Assembly (NCBI RefSeq): GCF_004799035.1
Contig: NZ_MWIO01000025.1
Coordinates: 94,601-158,600, forward strand
DNA length: 64,000 nucleotides
Origin: Rhodanobacter lindaniclasticus
Lineage (GTDB): Bacteria > Pseudomonadota > Gammaproteobacteria > Xanthomonadales > Rhodanobacteraceae
Direction of reading: 5' to 3'
Shown: positions 1 to 8,796 of the stretch, piece by piece
Layout: the number at the start of each line of letters is the position of its first letter
Position numbering within the stretch: position 1 is the first letter of the stretch
The notes under the pieces: generated by a model
The model's database searches: none
The model's input: only the letters and a program-made list of their open reading frames with translations
Told to the model about the DNA's origin: nothing
Program-made: the position numbers and the translations under genes

Positions 1-53
1 TGGAAAGGCCTTCATGGAATCCGTGTCCTGTTTTTTTCTTGGCGTCGGCGCGT

Positions 54-1460
54 TCAATGGCGAATGCGCACGATGCTGGTCATGCGCTCGACATAGCTCT
101 GCTGGTCGTTGTAGAGCAGCGGCAGCAGCGGGGTCACCGACACCGCGTTGAGCTTGATCCGCGCCTTGCTGCCGTCGGCCTTGCGATAGCTCATGCCGCC
201 CGTGTCGTGGATCACGTACGGCTGGCCATGCAGATGGCCGATCACCATCATCACGTGACCGGGGATGTAGACCAGGTCGCCGACCTCCAGCGCCTGCGCG
301 GCCTTGAGGCGTTCTTCGCGGCTGTCCTTCGCGGTGAACGCGCGATGCTCCAGCGCCGGGCTGATCGCCTGCCTGCTGGTGTTGCGCGGCATCTGCACGC
401 CCATGCTGCGATAGACGTCGGAGACAAAGCCCGAGCAGTCGCGGCCATCGTAGGCGTGGCCCCAGCCGTAGCGCTCGCCGAGGAACTTGAACGCCTGGCG
501 GATGAGGTTGGCGCGGGTCAGCGGCAGGTAGTCCGCCGCGGTATCAGTGTTCTTCTGCAGCAGCGCAGGACTGAAGGCAAGCGAACCATCCGCCTTGCGC
601 ACGGGCAGATCGAGCACGTACGCGGCATACGGCGTCTGGCCGTTCACCGGCTGATCCGGCGGCAAATCCGTCGCCAGCGGCACCCGGGTGCCCATGTCCA
701 GCTGCAGTTGCGAGACGGCCGGCACCTCGCGGGTGAACACGGTGCGTGCGACCGCGCCGGTGATCACCCGGTACGGCGTCTTGTCGACGTAACCGAACAC
801 CTGCGTCGCACTGCCTTCGGCCACATTGTCCTTTTCCGTCCACGCCGCATAGCGCGGGCTGACCACGAACAGCCACTGGCCATCGGCGCTCGAGTGCACG
901 ATCGCCACCGGCGTGCCGGGGAATTCGGCGGTCTCCTGGAAGCGGTCGATGTCGGTGTCGCCCTCTTCATGGAACACGCGCAACGTGGTGGGGAACGTGC
1001 GCAGCGCAGCGCGGCGCACCACCAGGCCGTAGCGCGTCTTCTGCCGTGCGGGAATCGCGCCCAGCGCGAGGTTGGCGACCACCGCGTCGAGCGTGGCCGC
1101 GGGTACCGGTTTGCCCCCGACGTCGAACAGCGGCCGATCCGGCCGTTGCGACAAGCCCTCGATCCAGCCTTCGACGCGGGCGCGATCCAGCGTCGAAGGC
1201 AGCGCGCGCAAGTCGTGCATCGACGGGTCGATCTGCAGCAGCTTCGCGTTCTGCGCCGCGATCGCCGCGCGATCCAGCACCGGTGCATCAGGCTGCGCCA
1301 GCCGATCGACCCAGAACTGCGGGGTCAGCTGCGCCTCGCCCACGCCGAGCACGCCGGAGGGCGGCACGACCAGCGCCTCGTCGGCGCCGCGAGCCTGCGA
1401 CGGCGCCGCGGCGAGCAGGGGCGCAAGCAGGAGGGTGGCAAGCAGGGGAAATCGCATCAT
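54..1460 (-). CDS. SH3/NlpC-P60 family murein endopeptidase, secreted
   Basis: Probable periplasmic cysteine endopeptidase that cuts the D-Glu to meso-DAP bond of peptidoglycan peptides (C40 family, YkfC-like). The 468-residue protein starts MMRFPLLATLLLAPLLAAAP, a clear signal peptide, which is why this start was chosen over an open upstream extension. An N-terminal segment (about 45-75) resembles the N_NLPC_P60 domain, followed by SH3-like beta regions (about 140-290) and a C-terminal NlpC/P60 domain. The catalytic Cys is Cys342 in DCSGFV; His402 in PGHVMM and the IHDTGG motif supply the rest of the site. It lies 22 nt downstream of the DUF819 gene on the same strand, so the two are probably co-transcribed. 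Family assignment is strong; substrate is inferred. Confidence 0.85.
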   Translation of the reverse strand: MMRFPLLATLLLAPLLAAAPSQARGADEALVVPPSGVLGVGEAQLTPQFWVDRLAQPDAPVLDRAAIAAQNAKLLQIDPSMHDLRALPSTLDRARVEGWIEGLSQRPDRPLFDVGGKPVPAATLDAVVANLALGAIPARQKTRYGLVVRRAALRTFPTTLRVFHEEGDTDIDRFQETAEFPGTPVAIVHSSADGQWLFVVSPRYAAWTEKDNVAEGSATQVFGYVDKTPYRVITGAVARTVFTREVPAVSQLQLDMGTRVPLATDLPPDQPVNGQTPYAAYVLDLPVRKADGSLAFSPALLQKNTDTAADYLPLTRANLIRQAFKFLGERYGWGHAYDGRDCSGFVSDVYRSMGVQMPRNTSRQAISPALEHRAFTAKDSREERLKAAQALEVGDLVYIPGHVMMVIGHLHGQPYVIHDTGGMSYRKADGSKARIKLNAVSVTPLLPLLYNDQQSYVERMTSIVRIRH

Positions 1461-1482
1461 CGTGTCCTGTCGCAAGAACGCA

Positions 1483-2634
1483 TCACGGAAGGGCCAGCTG
1501 CTTGAGGATCGACGACACCACCAGGCCGAAACCCGTGCCGAGGATGTAGCCGAGCAAGGCCAGCAGGATACCCACCGGTACCAGCGCAGCCGAATAGCTG
1601 GCCGCCAGGATCGGCGTGGCGGCCACGCCGCCAATATGCGCCAGCGAGGAGATGCCGCACAGGTAGAGGTCGAAGCGGAAAAGTTTCGCGAAGCCGATCA
1701 GCAGCAGCGCGTGGATCGCGATGACGGTGACGCCGCAGAGCAGGTACAGCGGCGCCGCGCCGATGCCGTGGAAGTTGCTCTGCGAGGCCAGCACCGCCAC
1801 CACGCTGATCAGCAGGGCGCCGGAGATCGTGCTGGCGCCCGGGTAACGCGCCAGCGGCGTATGCGCCACCACCAGTCCCGCGCCGGTGGCCAGCAGGATG
1901 GTCCAGGTGGTCGCGCTGAGCATGCTGGAGGTCGGCAGTTTCGCCGCCGCCCAACCGGCCAGCGCGGCGGCCAGCAAGGCCATGCCCAGCCACAGCAGCA
2001 CGCTGTCCGGCGTGGACGGGCCGGTCTGCTTCGCCTCCGCCAACGGGAGGTCGCCGCTCGACTTGGCCCGGGTCCAGCGATTGAACGCCGGCGCCAGGCG
2101 CGCCACCGAGAACAGCACCACCACCCACATCGAATAGCACAGCGCATCGGTCAGCAGCGACATCGCCAGCAGCTGGTCGGACATGTCGATCGCCTGTTTC
2201 ACCGCGATCATGTTGGCGGTGCCGCCGACCCAGCTGCCGGACAACGCGGCCAGCGGCTGCCACTGGTCGCCCGGCAGCCAGTGCCGGTAGATCAGGAACG
2301 CGCCGATGAAGGCCACGAACAGGCTCACCGAGGTGCAGGCGAACACCGCCAGCACGCGCGGCCCCAGCCGCCAGATCGCGCGCAGGTCGCAGTTGATCAT
2401 CAGCAGGAACAGCAGCGCCGGCACCAGGTGCGAGACCAGCATCGACTGCGCCGCGTGGATCTCGTCATTGACCTGCCACAACCCCGACACGGCCAGCGCG
2501 GTGACCAGCAGATAGGTCAGCACGATCGGCGGCAGCACCGAAAAGACCTTCCAGCCGTAGCGGCGCTCGATCGCCGGAAACAGCCCGGCGGCCAGCAACA
2601 TCACCGCCAGGTAGGGCCAGACCGTCTGGATCAC
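1483..2634 (-). CDS. DUF819 family integral membrane protein
   Basis: A 383-residue polytopic membrane protein of the DUF819 (YjcL-like) family, with about ten hydrophobic segments and no signal peptide. The start at 2634 has a good ribosome binding site (GAGGGG, 5 nt spacing). The C-terminal half carries glycine-rich helices (for example GFGLVVSSILKQL at the end). The family has no firmly assigned biochemical function known to me; its size and topology suit a secondary transporter. It is the first gene of a two-gene unit with the NlpC/P60 endopeptidase and sits beside other peptidoglycan-peptide enzymes, so import of cell-wall peptides is a reasonable inference but not shown. Confidence 0.85.
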   Translation of the reverse strand: MIQTVWPYLAVMLLAAGLFPAIERRYGWKVFSVLPPIVLTYLLVTALAVSGLWQVNDEIHAAQSMLVSHLVPALLFLLMINCDLRAIWRLGPRVLAVFACTSVSLFVAFIGAFLIYRHWLPGDQWQPLAALSGSWVGGTANMIAVKQAIDMSDQLLAMSLLTDALCYSMWVVVLFSVARLAPAFNRWTRAKSSGDLPLAEAKQTGPSTPDSVLLWLGMALLAAALAGWAAAKLPTSSMLSATTWTILLATGAGLVVAHTPLARYPGASTISGALLISVVAVLASQSNFHGIGAAPLYLLCGVTVIAIHALLLIGFAKLFRFDLYLCGISSLAHIGGVAATPILAASYSAALVPVGILLALLGYILGTGFGLVVSSILKQLALP

Positions 2635-2733
2635 ATGCGTCCCCTCGTGGTTCGTCCGCAGCGTATGCCGACCTCGCTACCGCGCCGGTAAGGAATAGCT
2701 GATTCGAACCGGATTGGTTTGAAGCATAAATTA

Positions 2734-2762
2734 TTGACCAGCATTTGCAAGCATGTTACACA
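2734..2762 (+). promoter_or_regulatory. Sigma-70-like promoter for the transglutaminase-like gene
   Basis: TTGACC (2734-2739), a 17-nt spacer and TACACA (2757-2762) make a near-consensus housekeeping promoter about 18 nt upstream of the start codon at 2781. The AGGGG ribosome binding site follows at 2771-2775. Confidence 0.55.
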
Positions 2763-2780
2763 GCCATTTCAGGGGATCGG

Positions 2781-4319
2781 ATGCGGAGACGCCGCTCGAT
2801 GAATACGCAGTTGCCTGCCGCCACGAGAATACGACGCCACGTCGTGGGCACGCGCCTGCTCCCGCTGATTGCCGCGCTGGTCCTGCTCGCCGCCACGCCC
2901 GCATGGGCGACCGGGGCCCCCGCACTTCCCTCCATCACCGCGCAGATCGATGCCGGCCATTTCAAGGCGGCGCAGGCAGCGATCGACACCGCCCTGGCGC
3001 AACCTGGCGTAACGGCAGATCAGCGTCATGCGCTGCTGTTCCAGCGCGAGCGCATGCGCCGCATCCTGCTCGATTTCACTCTCGGCGCCGACGACGTCGA
3101 GGCGCGCGTGCGCAAATCGATCCCCGACCTCAGCGACGCCGAGTTCGCCAAGTGGAACGCCGCCGGCCTGTTCGAGCACCAGGTGATCGACGGTCGCACG
3201 CTGTATTTCAAGCGGTCGCCCGGCAACCTGTTCCGGCTCAGCCCGGAGGCGGTGGCGCGACGCGCCGTGCAGACGCCGATCAGCGACGGCCCGATGGAAG
3301 CGCTCAACGACCACCAGCGCGCGATCTTCCGCGCCGCGCTCGACCAGCACCGCGCCAGCGTGCTGCCGCAGCGCGTGCGCATGACCCAGACGCTCACCGT
3401 CGACGCCGACGCCGTACCGGCCGGAGAAACCGTGCGCGCATGGATCCCCTATCCGCAGGCGATCCCCGGCCAGCAGGAAGACATCCGCTACGTCGCCAGC
3501 GTGCCGGCGAAGCACGCCATCGCGCCCGTGTCGGCGCCACAGCGCACGGTGTACCTGGAGAAGCCCGCGGTGGCCGGGCAGAAGGCCGCGTTTTCGGTCA
3601 CCTACGAGCTGACCTTGCTGGCGCAATACCACGCGATCGACCCGGCCAGGGTGCAGCCGGAAACCATCACCCCGGAACTGGCCCCGTTCGTGGCCGAGCG
3701 TGCGCCGCACATCGTGTTCACCGACGCCATGCGCGCGTTCTCGCGCAAGGTCGTCGGTGACGAGAAGAATCCGTACCGCATCGCGCAGAAGCTGTTTGCC
3801 GCGGTGGACCGGATCCCCTGGGCCGGTGCGCGCGAGTATTCGACGATCTCCAACATCAGCGACTACGCGCTGCACGCCGGCCACGCCGACTGCGGCCAGC
3901 AGACCCTGCTGCTGATGACCCTGCTGCGCCTCAACGGCATCCCCGCGCGCTGGCAGTCGGGCATGGTGTTCGCCGCCGACGGCAGCGGCTACAGCAACAT
4001 CCACGACTGGGGCTTCCTGTACCTGGCGCCATACGGCTGGGTGCCGATGGACGTCACCACCGGCCGCCTGCATCCGGGCGCGGGCGACGACCCCGCACTG
4101 GAGTGGTTCTACCTCGGCGGGCTCGACAACTGGCGCATCGCCTTCAACGCCGACTACGACCGCCGCTTCGAGCCACCCAAGCGGCACTTCCGTTCCGACG
4201 ACGTGGACTCGCAGCGCGGCGAAGCCGAATGGCGCGGCGGCAACATCTATTTCGATCAACTGGACTACGACTTCGACTGGCGCGTCCTGCCAGCGAGGCA
4301 GGGACGCGGCGGCAACTAA
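2781..4319 (+). CDS. Secreted transglutaminase-like cysteine protein
   Basis: A 512-residue exported protein. ATG 2781 is preceded by AGGGG at 5-nt spacing; ATG 2799 is an alternative. A signal peptide ends near WATGAP. The first ~200 residues have no recognised fold; a beta-rich region precedes a C-terminal transglutaminase-like domain. Its triad is visible as Cys371 (HADCGQQ), His408 (NIHDW) and Asp424 (VPMDV). Such domains are often papain-like proteases or amidases rather than crosslinkers. The gene is followed 54 nt later by a TonB receptor and is divergent from the DUF819/NlpC-P60 pair, suggesting a role in cleaving or capturing peptides at the cell envelope. Confidence 0.8.
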   Translation: MRRRRSMNTQLPAATRIRRHVVGTRLLPLIAALVLLAATPAWATGAPALPSITAQIDAGHFKAAQAAIDTALAQPGVTADQRHALLFQRERMRRILLDFTLGADDVEARVRKSIPDLSDAEFAKWNAAGLFEHQVIDGRTLYFKRSPGNLFRLSPEAVARRAVQTPISDGPMEALNDHQRAIFRAALDQHRASVLPQRVRMTQTLTVDADAVPAGETVRAWIPYPQAIPGQQEDIRYVASVPAKHAIAPVSAPQRTVYLEKPAVAGQKAAFSVTYELTLLAQYHAIDPARVQPETITPELAPFVAERAPHIVFTDAMRAFSRKVVGDEKNPYRIAQKLFAAVDRIPWAGAREYSTISNISDYALHAGHADCGQQTLLLMTLLRLNGIPARWQSGMVFAADGSGYSNIHDWGFLYLAPYGWVPMDVTTGRLHPGAGDDPALEWFYLGGLDNWRIAFNADYDRRFEPPKRHFRSDDVDSQRGEAEWRGGNIYFDQLDYDFDWRVLPARQGRGGN

Positions 4320-4373
4320 CCGGCAGCTTTCACAAAAAACTGGCATCGACGGTGTCGATGGGGAGATGGGGAA

Positions 4374-7300
4374 ATGAGCAACAGTCGCAGCTTGCGCAGA
4401 AGCGTCCTTTGCATGGCACTCGGCCTGGGCATGGCTTCGCTGGTTGGGGGCCCCGCGCTGGCCCAGGCCGTCACCGGCGCCGTGGCCGGGCGCGCCGACG
4501 CCGGCGCGCAGATCACCGTCACCAATACCGCAACCGGGCAGGTCCGCTCGGTCACGGTCAATGCCGACGGTACCTACCGCGTGGCCCAGTTGCCGGTAGG
4601 CGATTACAGCCTGCAGGTCTCGCGCAGCGGCCAGACGGTCGGTGCGCCGGTTGCGGTGGCCGTCTCCCTGGGCGGCACCACAACCGTCAACCTGGGCAGC
4701 GGCGGCAATGTGACCAACCTGCAATCGGTGGTGGTCGTCGGCTCGCCGGTGGTCAATCGCGTGGACGTGTTCTCCACCGAATCGGCCACCAACATCACCC
4801 GTGCCGAGCTGGCCCGCATGCCGGTGGACCAGAGCATCAGCTCCGTCGCGCTGCTGGCGCCGGGCGTGGTCGCTTCCGGTGCCACCTTTGGCGGCCTCAC
4901 CTTCGGCGGCTCGTCGGTGGCCGAGAACGTCGTCTACATCAATGGCCTCGACGTGACCGATCCGTATCGCCGCCAGGGCTTTTCCACGGTGCCGTTCGCG
5001 TTCTTCGAGGAATTCCAGGTCAAGACCGGCGGCTACTCGGCGGAGTTCGGCCGCAGCACGGGCGGCGTCATCAACGCCGTGACGCGCTCCGGCGGCAACG
5101 ACTTCCACGCCGGCGCGGAGACGACGCTGGAACCGTCGGCGTGGGCGGCGACGAAAAAGGATCATTTCCACAGCGACGGCACCATCGACGAACGGGATCG
5201 CACCAGCCGCGACAAGAGCCCGTTCTACAAGGCCAACGTGTGGGCGTCCGGCGCCCTCGTGAAGGACAAGCTGTTCTTCTTCGGCATGTACGAACGGCGC
5301 TACTCCAGGCCGCAGGACATCGATACGTCCGAAGCCTGGAAAACCAAGAGTGACAACGATTTCTGGGGTGCCAAGATCGACTGGCACATCAACGACAACC
5401 ACCTTCTGGAGCTGCTGGCCTTCTCCGACAAGGCCGACTCGACCACCGGCAACTACGACTACACCTGGGACACCGCCACGTTCGGCGACAAGCTGGGCGA
5501 AAGCACGGCGGGTTCCGGCGGCGACAACGGTTCGCTCACCTACACCGGCCATTTTGGCGAGAACTTCGTCGCCAAGGCGATGTATGGCGTGAACAAGCGC
5601 AGCGCCACCAGCGGCAGCCCGTGGGATGCCGATTGCAGCATCGTCACCCGCTCGGGCAGTTACACCGCCGCCTTCGGGCCGGCGACCGAGCAGGAAGGCT
5701 GCCACCCGACCAACAGCAGCATCAGCAGCCGCTTCGACAAGCGCAAGGCGGCGCGCCTCGACTTCGAATGGACCCCGCTGGACAACCACCTGTTCCGCTT
5801 CGGCCTCGATCAGGAGGTCATGGATTCGAGGAGCTCGGTGGTGTATCCGGGCGACGGGACGAGCTACCAGGCCCAGGCCGCCACGCCCGGCGGGCAGTTG
5901 CCCAACGGTACCGTGGTTCCGGTCGGCGTCACCGCCATCGTCGACGCGCGCCACTACGTCACGGGCGCACCGGTCAGCACCAAGGCGCAGGCGGTCTACC
6001 TGGAGGACAACTGGAACGTCACACCCAACCTGCTGCTGAACCTCGGCGTGCGAGCCGACAAGTTCCACAACAAGCTGGCCTCCGGCGCGACCTTCGCCAA
6101 GGCCGATTTCAAGGACATGATCTCCCCCCGCCTCGGCTTCAGCTGGGACGTGAAGGGCGACGGCACGACCAAGGTGTTCGGCAACGCGGGCCGCTACTAC
6201 ATCCCGCTCACCAACAAGCTCACCGACTACTTCGGCGGCGGCACCACGGACGAGCATACCTACTATGCGCTCGATGGCTGGGTCGAGCAGACCGACCCGG
6301 TCACTGGCGGCAGCTATCTTTTCCCCAAGCTCGGCGCGCAACTCGGCGCGGTCAACACCGAAGGGAATGTTCCCGCGCCCGACGACGTGCGCACGGCGGT
6401 TGCCCGCGACCTGAAGCAGGTCTTCCAGGACGAATACATCCTGGGCTTCCAGCAGGCGATCAACCAGACCTGGTCGTATGGCGCAAACATCACCTACCGC
6501 AAGATGACCCGCGCGGTGGAAGACGTGCGCATCAACCATGTCGCGGGATGCGACTGGTATTCCGGCGACTGGCCCATCCTCAACCCGGGAGAGAAGAACA
6601 CCTTGTGGTGTCCCGATACCAACAGCTGGGTCACCTTCGACAGTTCGAAGGATGGCTACGAGGCGCTGGGCAGCGGCGCCGTCATGGGCTACAAGAAACC
6701 GCGACGCACCTACAAGGCGGTCGAGCTGCAGATTGATCGCGCATGGGACGGCAAGTGGGCCTTCAACGCCAGCTATATCTGGTCCAAGAGCGAGGGCAAC
6801 ATCGAAGGTCCGGTGAACTCGGATACCGGTTACGCCGACACCAACCTCGTGCAGTACTACGACCATCCGGCCGTCAACGAGCGCTATGGCGTCCTGTTCA
6901 ACGACCATCGCCACCAGATCAAGCTGCGCGGCAGCTACAAGCTCAACGACATGTGGAGCTTTGGCAGTACGTTCGCAGCCTATTCCGGTGGGCCGATCAC
7001 CGCGTTCGGCGTGCGCTGGCCCAACGACAACCGCAGCGCCGGCGGCCCCGGCGAGTTCAGCGGCGGCGGCTCCGGCTGGCTGTGCGTGGCGAACTGCTCC
7101 GACTGGCAGACGCGCGAGCTGGTCTACACGGGACGTGGCGCGTTCGGCCGCATGCCGTGGGTGAAGGACCTGAGCGCCAGCGTGACCTGGACGCTGCCGG
7201 TGACGGATGTCGATCTGAAGGCGCGATTCTCCATCTACAACCTGCTCAACAGCCAGACGGTCGTCAACGTGCACTCCCGCTACGAGAGCACGCCCGGCGA

Positions 7301-7379
7301 CAAGATGCCCTACTTCGGGCAGGGCACCGTGTGGCAAGCGCCGCGTTACATGCAACTGGTCGTGACGTACACATACTGA
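4374..7379 (+). CDS. Oar-like TonB-dependent outer membrane receptor
   Basis: A 1001-residue outer membrane protein. A signal peptide ends at ALAQA, followed by a carboxypeptidase-regulatory-like beta domain (about 30-110, containing VTNTATGQVRSVTVNADGTY), then a plug domain (about 115-240) and a long beta-barrel ending in the aromatic-rich VTYTY. This layout is typical of Oar-like receptors that take up large substrates such as peptides. The ribosome binding site is GGGGA just before ATG 4374. It is closed by a strong terminator at 7393. Flanking peptidase and amidase genes suggest that the ligand is a peptide or muropeptide; this is inference. Confidence 0.9.
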   Translation: MSNSRSLRRSVLCMALGLGMASLVGGPALAQAVTGAVAGRADAGAQITVTNTATGQVRSVTVNADGTYRVAQLPVGDYSLQVSRSGQTVGAPVAVAVSLGGTTTVNLGSGGNVTNLQSVVVVGSPVVNRVDVFSTESATNITRAELARMPVDQSISSVALLAPGVVASGATFGGLTFGGSSVAENVVYINGLDVTDPYRRQGFSTVPFAFFEEFQVKTGGYSAEFGRSTGGVINAVTRSGGNDFHAGAETTLEPSAWAATKKDHFHSDGTIDERDRTSRDKSPFYKANVWASGALVKDKLFFFGMYERRYSRPQDIDTSEAWKTKSDNDFWGAKIDWHINDNHLLELLAFSDKADSTTGNYDYTWDTATFGDKLGESTAGSGGDNGSLTYTGHFGENFVAKAMYGVNKRSATSGSPWDADCSIVTRSGSYTAAFGPATEQEGCHPTNSSISSRFDKRKAARLDFEWTPLDNHLFRFGLDQEVMDSRSSVVYPGDGTSYQAQAATPGGQLPNGTVVPVGVTAIVDARHYVTGAPVSTKAQAVYLEDNWNVTPNLLLNLGVRADKFHNKLASGATFAKADFKDMISPRLGFSWDVKGDGTTKVFGNAGRYYIPLTNKLTDYFGGGTTDEHTYYALDGWVEQTDPVTGGSYLFPKLGAQLGAVNTEGNVPAPDDVRTAVARDLKQVFQDEYILGFQQAINQTWSYGANITYRKMTRAVEDVRINHVAGCDWYSGDWPILNPGEKNTLWCPDTNSWVTFDSSKDGYEALGSGAVMGYKKPRRTYKAVELQIDRAWDGKWAFNASYIWSKSEGNIEGPVNSDTGYADTNLVQYYDHPAVNERYGVLFNDHRHQIKLRGSYKLNDMWSFGSTFAAYSGGPITAFGVRWPNDNRSAGGPGEFSGGGSGWLCVANCSDWQTRELVYTGRGAFGRMPWVKDLSASVTWTLPVTDVDLKARFSIYNLLNSQTVVNVHSRYESTPGDKMPYFGQGTVWQAPRYMQLVVTYTY

Positions 7380-7392
7380 GGTTTACTCCCTC

Positions 7393-7426
7393 GGCGGCCC
7401 GCTCTCGTGGCGGGTCGCCTTTTTTT
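7393..7426 (+). terminator. Rho-independent terminator after the TonB receptor
   Basis: A 10-bp stem with one G-T wobble (5' arm 7393-7402, 3' arm 7410-7419, 7-nt loop) is followed directly by seven T residues (7420-7426). It separates the receptor from the lysA-like gene, which must have its own promoter or depend on read-through. Confidence 0.85.
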
Positions 7427-7491
7427 GCAAGGCGCGCTTCCACGCGCGTGCGCCGGCAACCCACCCGAAGCGGATCAGCCACGTGCAGCCG

Positions 7492-8796
7492 ATGATGAAA
7501 ACGACCTCTGCTACTCCGGCCGGCACCACGGATGCGTCTGCAACGCCCACCTCGCACAGCCACTTCGACGGCGTCGACCTGCAACTGCTGGCCGAACGCA
7601 TCGCCACCCCCTTTCACGCCTATTCCGCCAGTGCGATTCACCAGCGCATCGAGGCGCTGAAAACCGCGCTGGTCGGCCTCGATGCCACCATCTGCTTTGC
7701 CGTCAAGGCCAACCCCAACCTCGCCATCCTGCAGCTGATGGCCAACGCCGGCCTCGGCGCCGACATCGTCTCGGTCGGCGAACTGCGCCGCGCGCTCAAC
7801 GCCGGCATGCCGGCCGAGCGCATCGTGTTCTCCGGCGTCGGCAAGAGCGCCGACGAGATCGCCGGCGCGCTGAACGTCGGCATCATGCGTTTCAACGTGG
7901 AGTCGCTGGACGAGTTGCACACGCTGCAGCGCATTGCCAGGGCGCAGGAAGTGACCGCACGCGCCGCCGTGCGCATCAACCCCGACGTGGATGCGCAGAC
8001 CCACGCCAAGATCTCCACCGGCAAATCGGAGAACAAGTTCGGCGTGAGCATCGACGAAGCGCGCCGCTGGTTCGCCCAACGCAAGTCGTTCGACCACGTG
8101 CAGCTCGACGGCCTGCACGTGCATATCGGCTCGCAGATCCTCGACGTTCAACCCTTCCGTCTCGCACTCGCACGCGTGGCCGCGTTCTGGCGCGAGCTGG
8201 AACACGCCGGCCATCCGATCACCAGCATCGACGTCGGCGGCGGGCTGGGTGTGTGCTATCGCGCCGGCGTGGATCATCCGGTGTCCACGACCGACTACGT
8301 GGCCGCGATCCGCGAGGCGCTGGCCGGTTTCCGCGGCCGCCTCCTGCTGGAGCCGGGACGCTGGCTGGTCGCCGAAGCCGGGGTACTGCTGACCCGCGTG
8401 ATCCGCGTCAAGCCCGGCACCGAGCGCAACTTCCTGATCCTCGATGCGGCCATGAACGACCTGCTGCGGCCCAGCCTGTACGACGCCTGGCACGACATCG
8501 TGCCGGTGTCGGACCAGCCGCGCCCGATGGCCACCTACGACATCGTCGGCCCGGTCTGCGAAACCGGCGATACCTTCGCCAGCGCGCGCGAACTGCCCGA
8601 GTGCGCGGCCGGCGACCTGTTGCTGATCAAGGCCACCGGCGCGTACGGTACGTCGATGGCCTCCACCTACAACTCGCGGCCGCTGGCCGCCGAGGTCTTG
8701 CTGCACCAGGGCCGCTACGCCGTGATACGACGGCGCCAGCACTTCGAGGAAATGATTGCCGGCGAACAGCCGGCCCGGAACTGGAAAACGCCATGA
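7492..8796 (+). CDS. lysA: Diaminopimelate decarboxylase homologue
   Basis: PLP fold-III decarboxylase of the LysA family, which converts meso-diaminopimelate to L-lysine in the cytoplasm. The PLP lysine is Lys72 in FAVKANPN. The conserved GGGLGV phosphate-binding loop, the catalytic-cysteine motif PVCETGDTF and the C-terminal GAYGTSMASTYNSRP signature are all present. At 434 residues it is slightly longer than typical because of a polar N-terminal extension; ATG 7492, ATG 7495 or GTG 7483 could be the start and none has a strong ribosome binding site. It overlaps the next gene by 4 nt (ATGA), so it is translationally coupled to an exported dipeptidase. That context suggests catabolism of DAP from murein peptides; a biosynthetic role cannot be excluded. 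Confidence 0.85.
   Translation: MMKTTSATPAGTTDASATPTSHSHFDGVDLQLLAERIATPFHAYSASAIHQRIEALKTALVGLDATICFAVKANPNLAILQLMANAGLGADIVSVGELRRALNAGMPAERIVFSGVGKSADEIAGALNVGIMRFNVESLDELHTLQRIARAQEVTARAAVRINPDVDAQTHAKISTGKSENKFGVSIDEARRWFAQRKSFDHVQLDGLHVHIGSQILDVQPFRLALARVAAFWRELEHAGHPITSIDVGGGLGVCYRAGVDHPVSTTDYVAAIREALAGFRGRLLLEPGRWLVAEAGVLLTRVIRVKPGTERNFLILDAAMNDLLRPSLYDAWHDIVPVSDQPRPMATYDIVGPVCETGDTFASARELPECAAGDLLLIKATGAYGTSMASTYNSRPLAAEVLLHQGRYAVIRRRQHFEEMIAGEQPARNWKTP

Noticed and set aside
1..53. Gene at the left edge
   Set aside because: The 53 nt before the NlpC/P60 stop codon contain no supported coding sequence; a T-rich run at about 30-37 on the + strand lacks a clear stem.
2769..7355. 1528-codon open frame on the minus strand
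   Set aside because: It lies entirely antisense to the transglutaminase-like and TonB receptor genes, lacks any recognisable domain and is a GC-rich shadow frame.
7427..7491. Lysine riboswitch before the lysA homologue
   Set aside because: The gap after the upstream terminator is only about 65 nt, too short for the aptamer, and no matching helices were seen.
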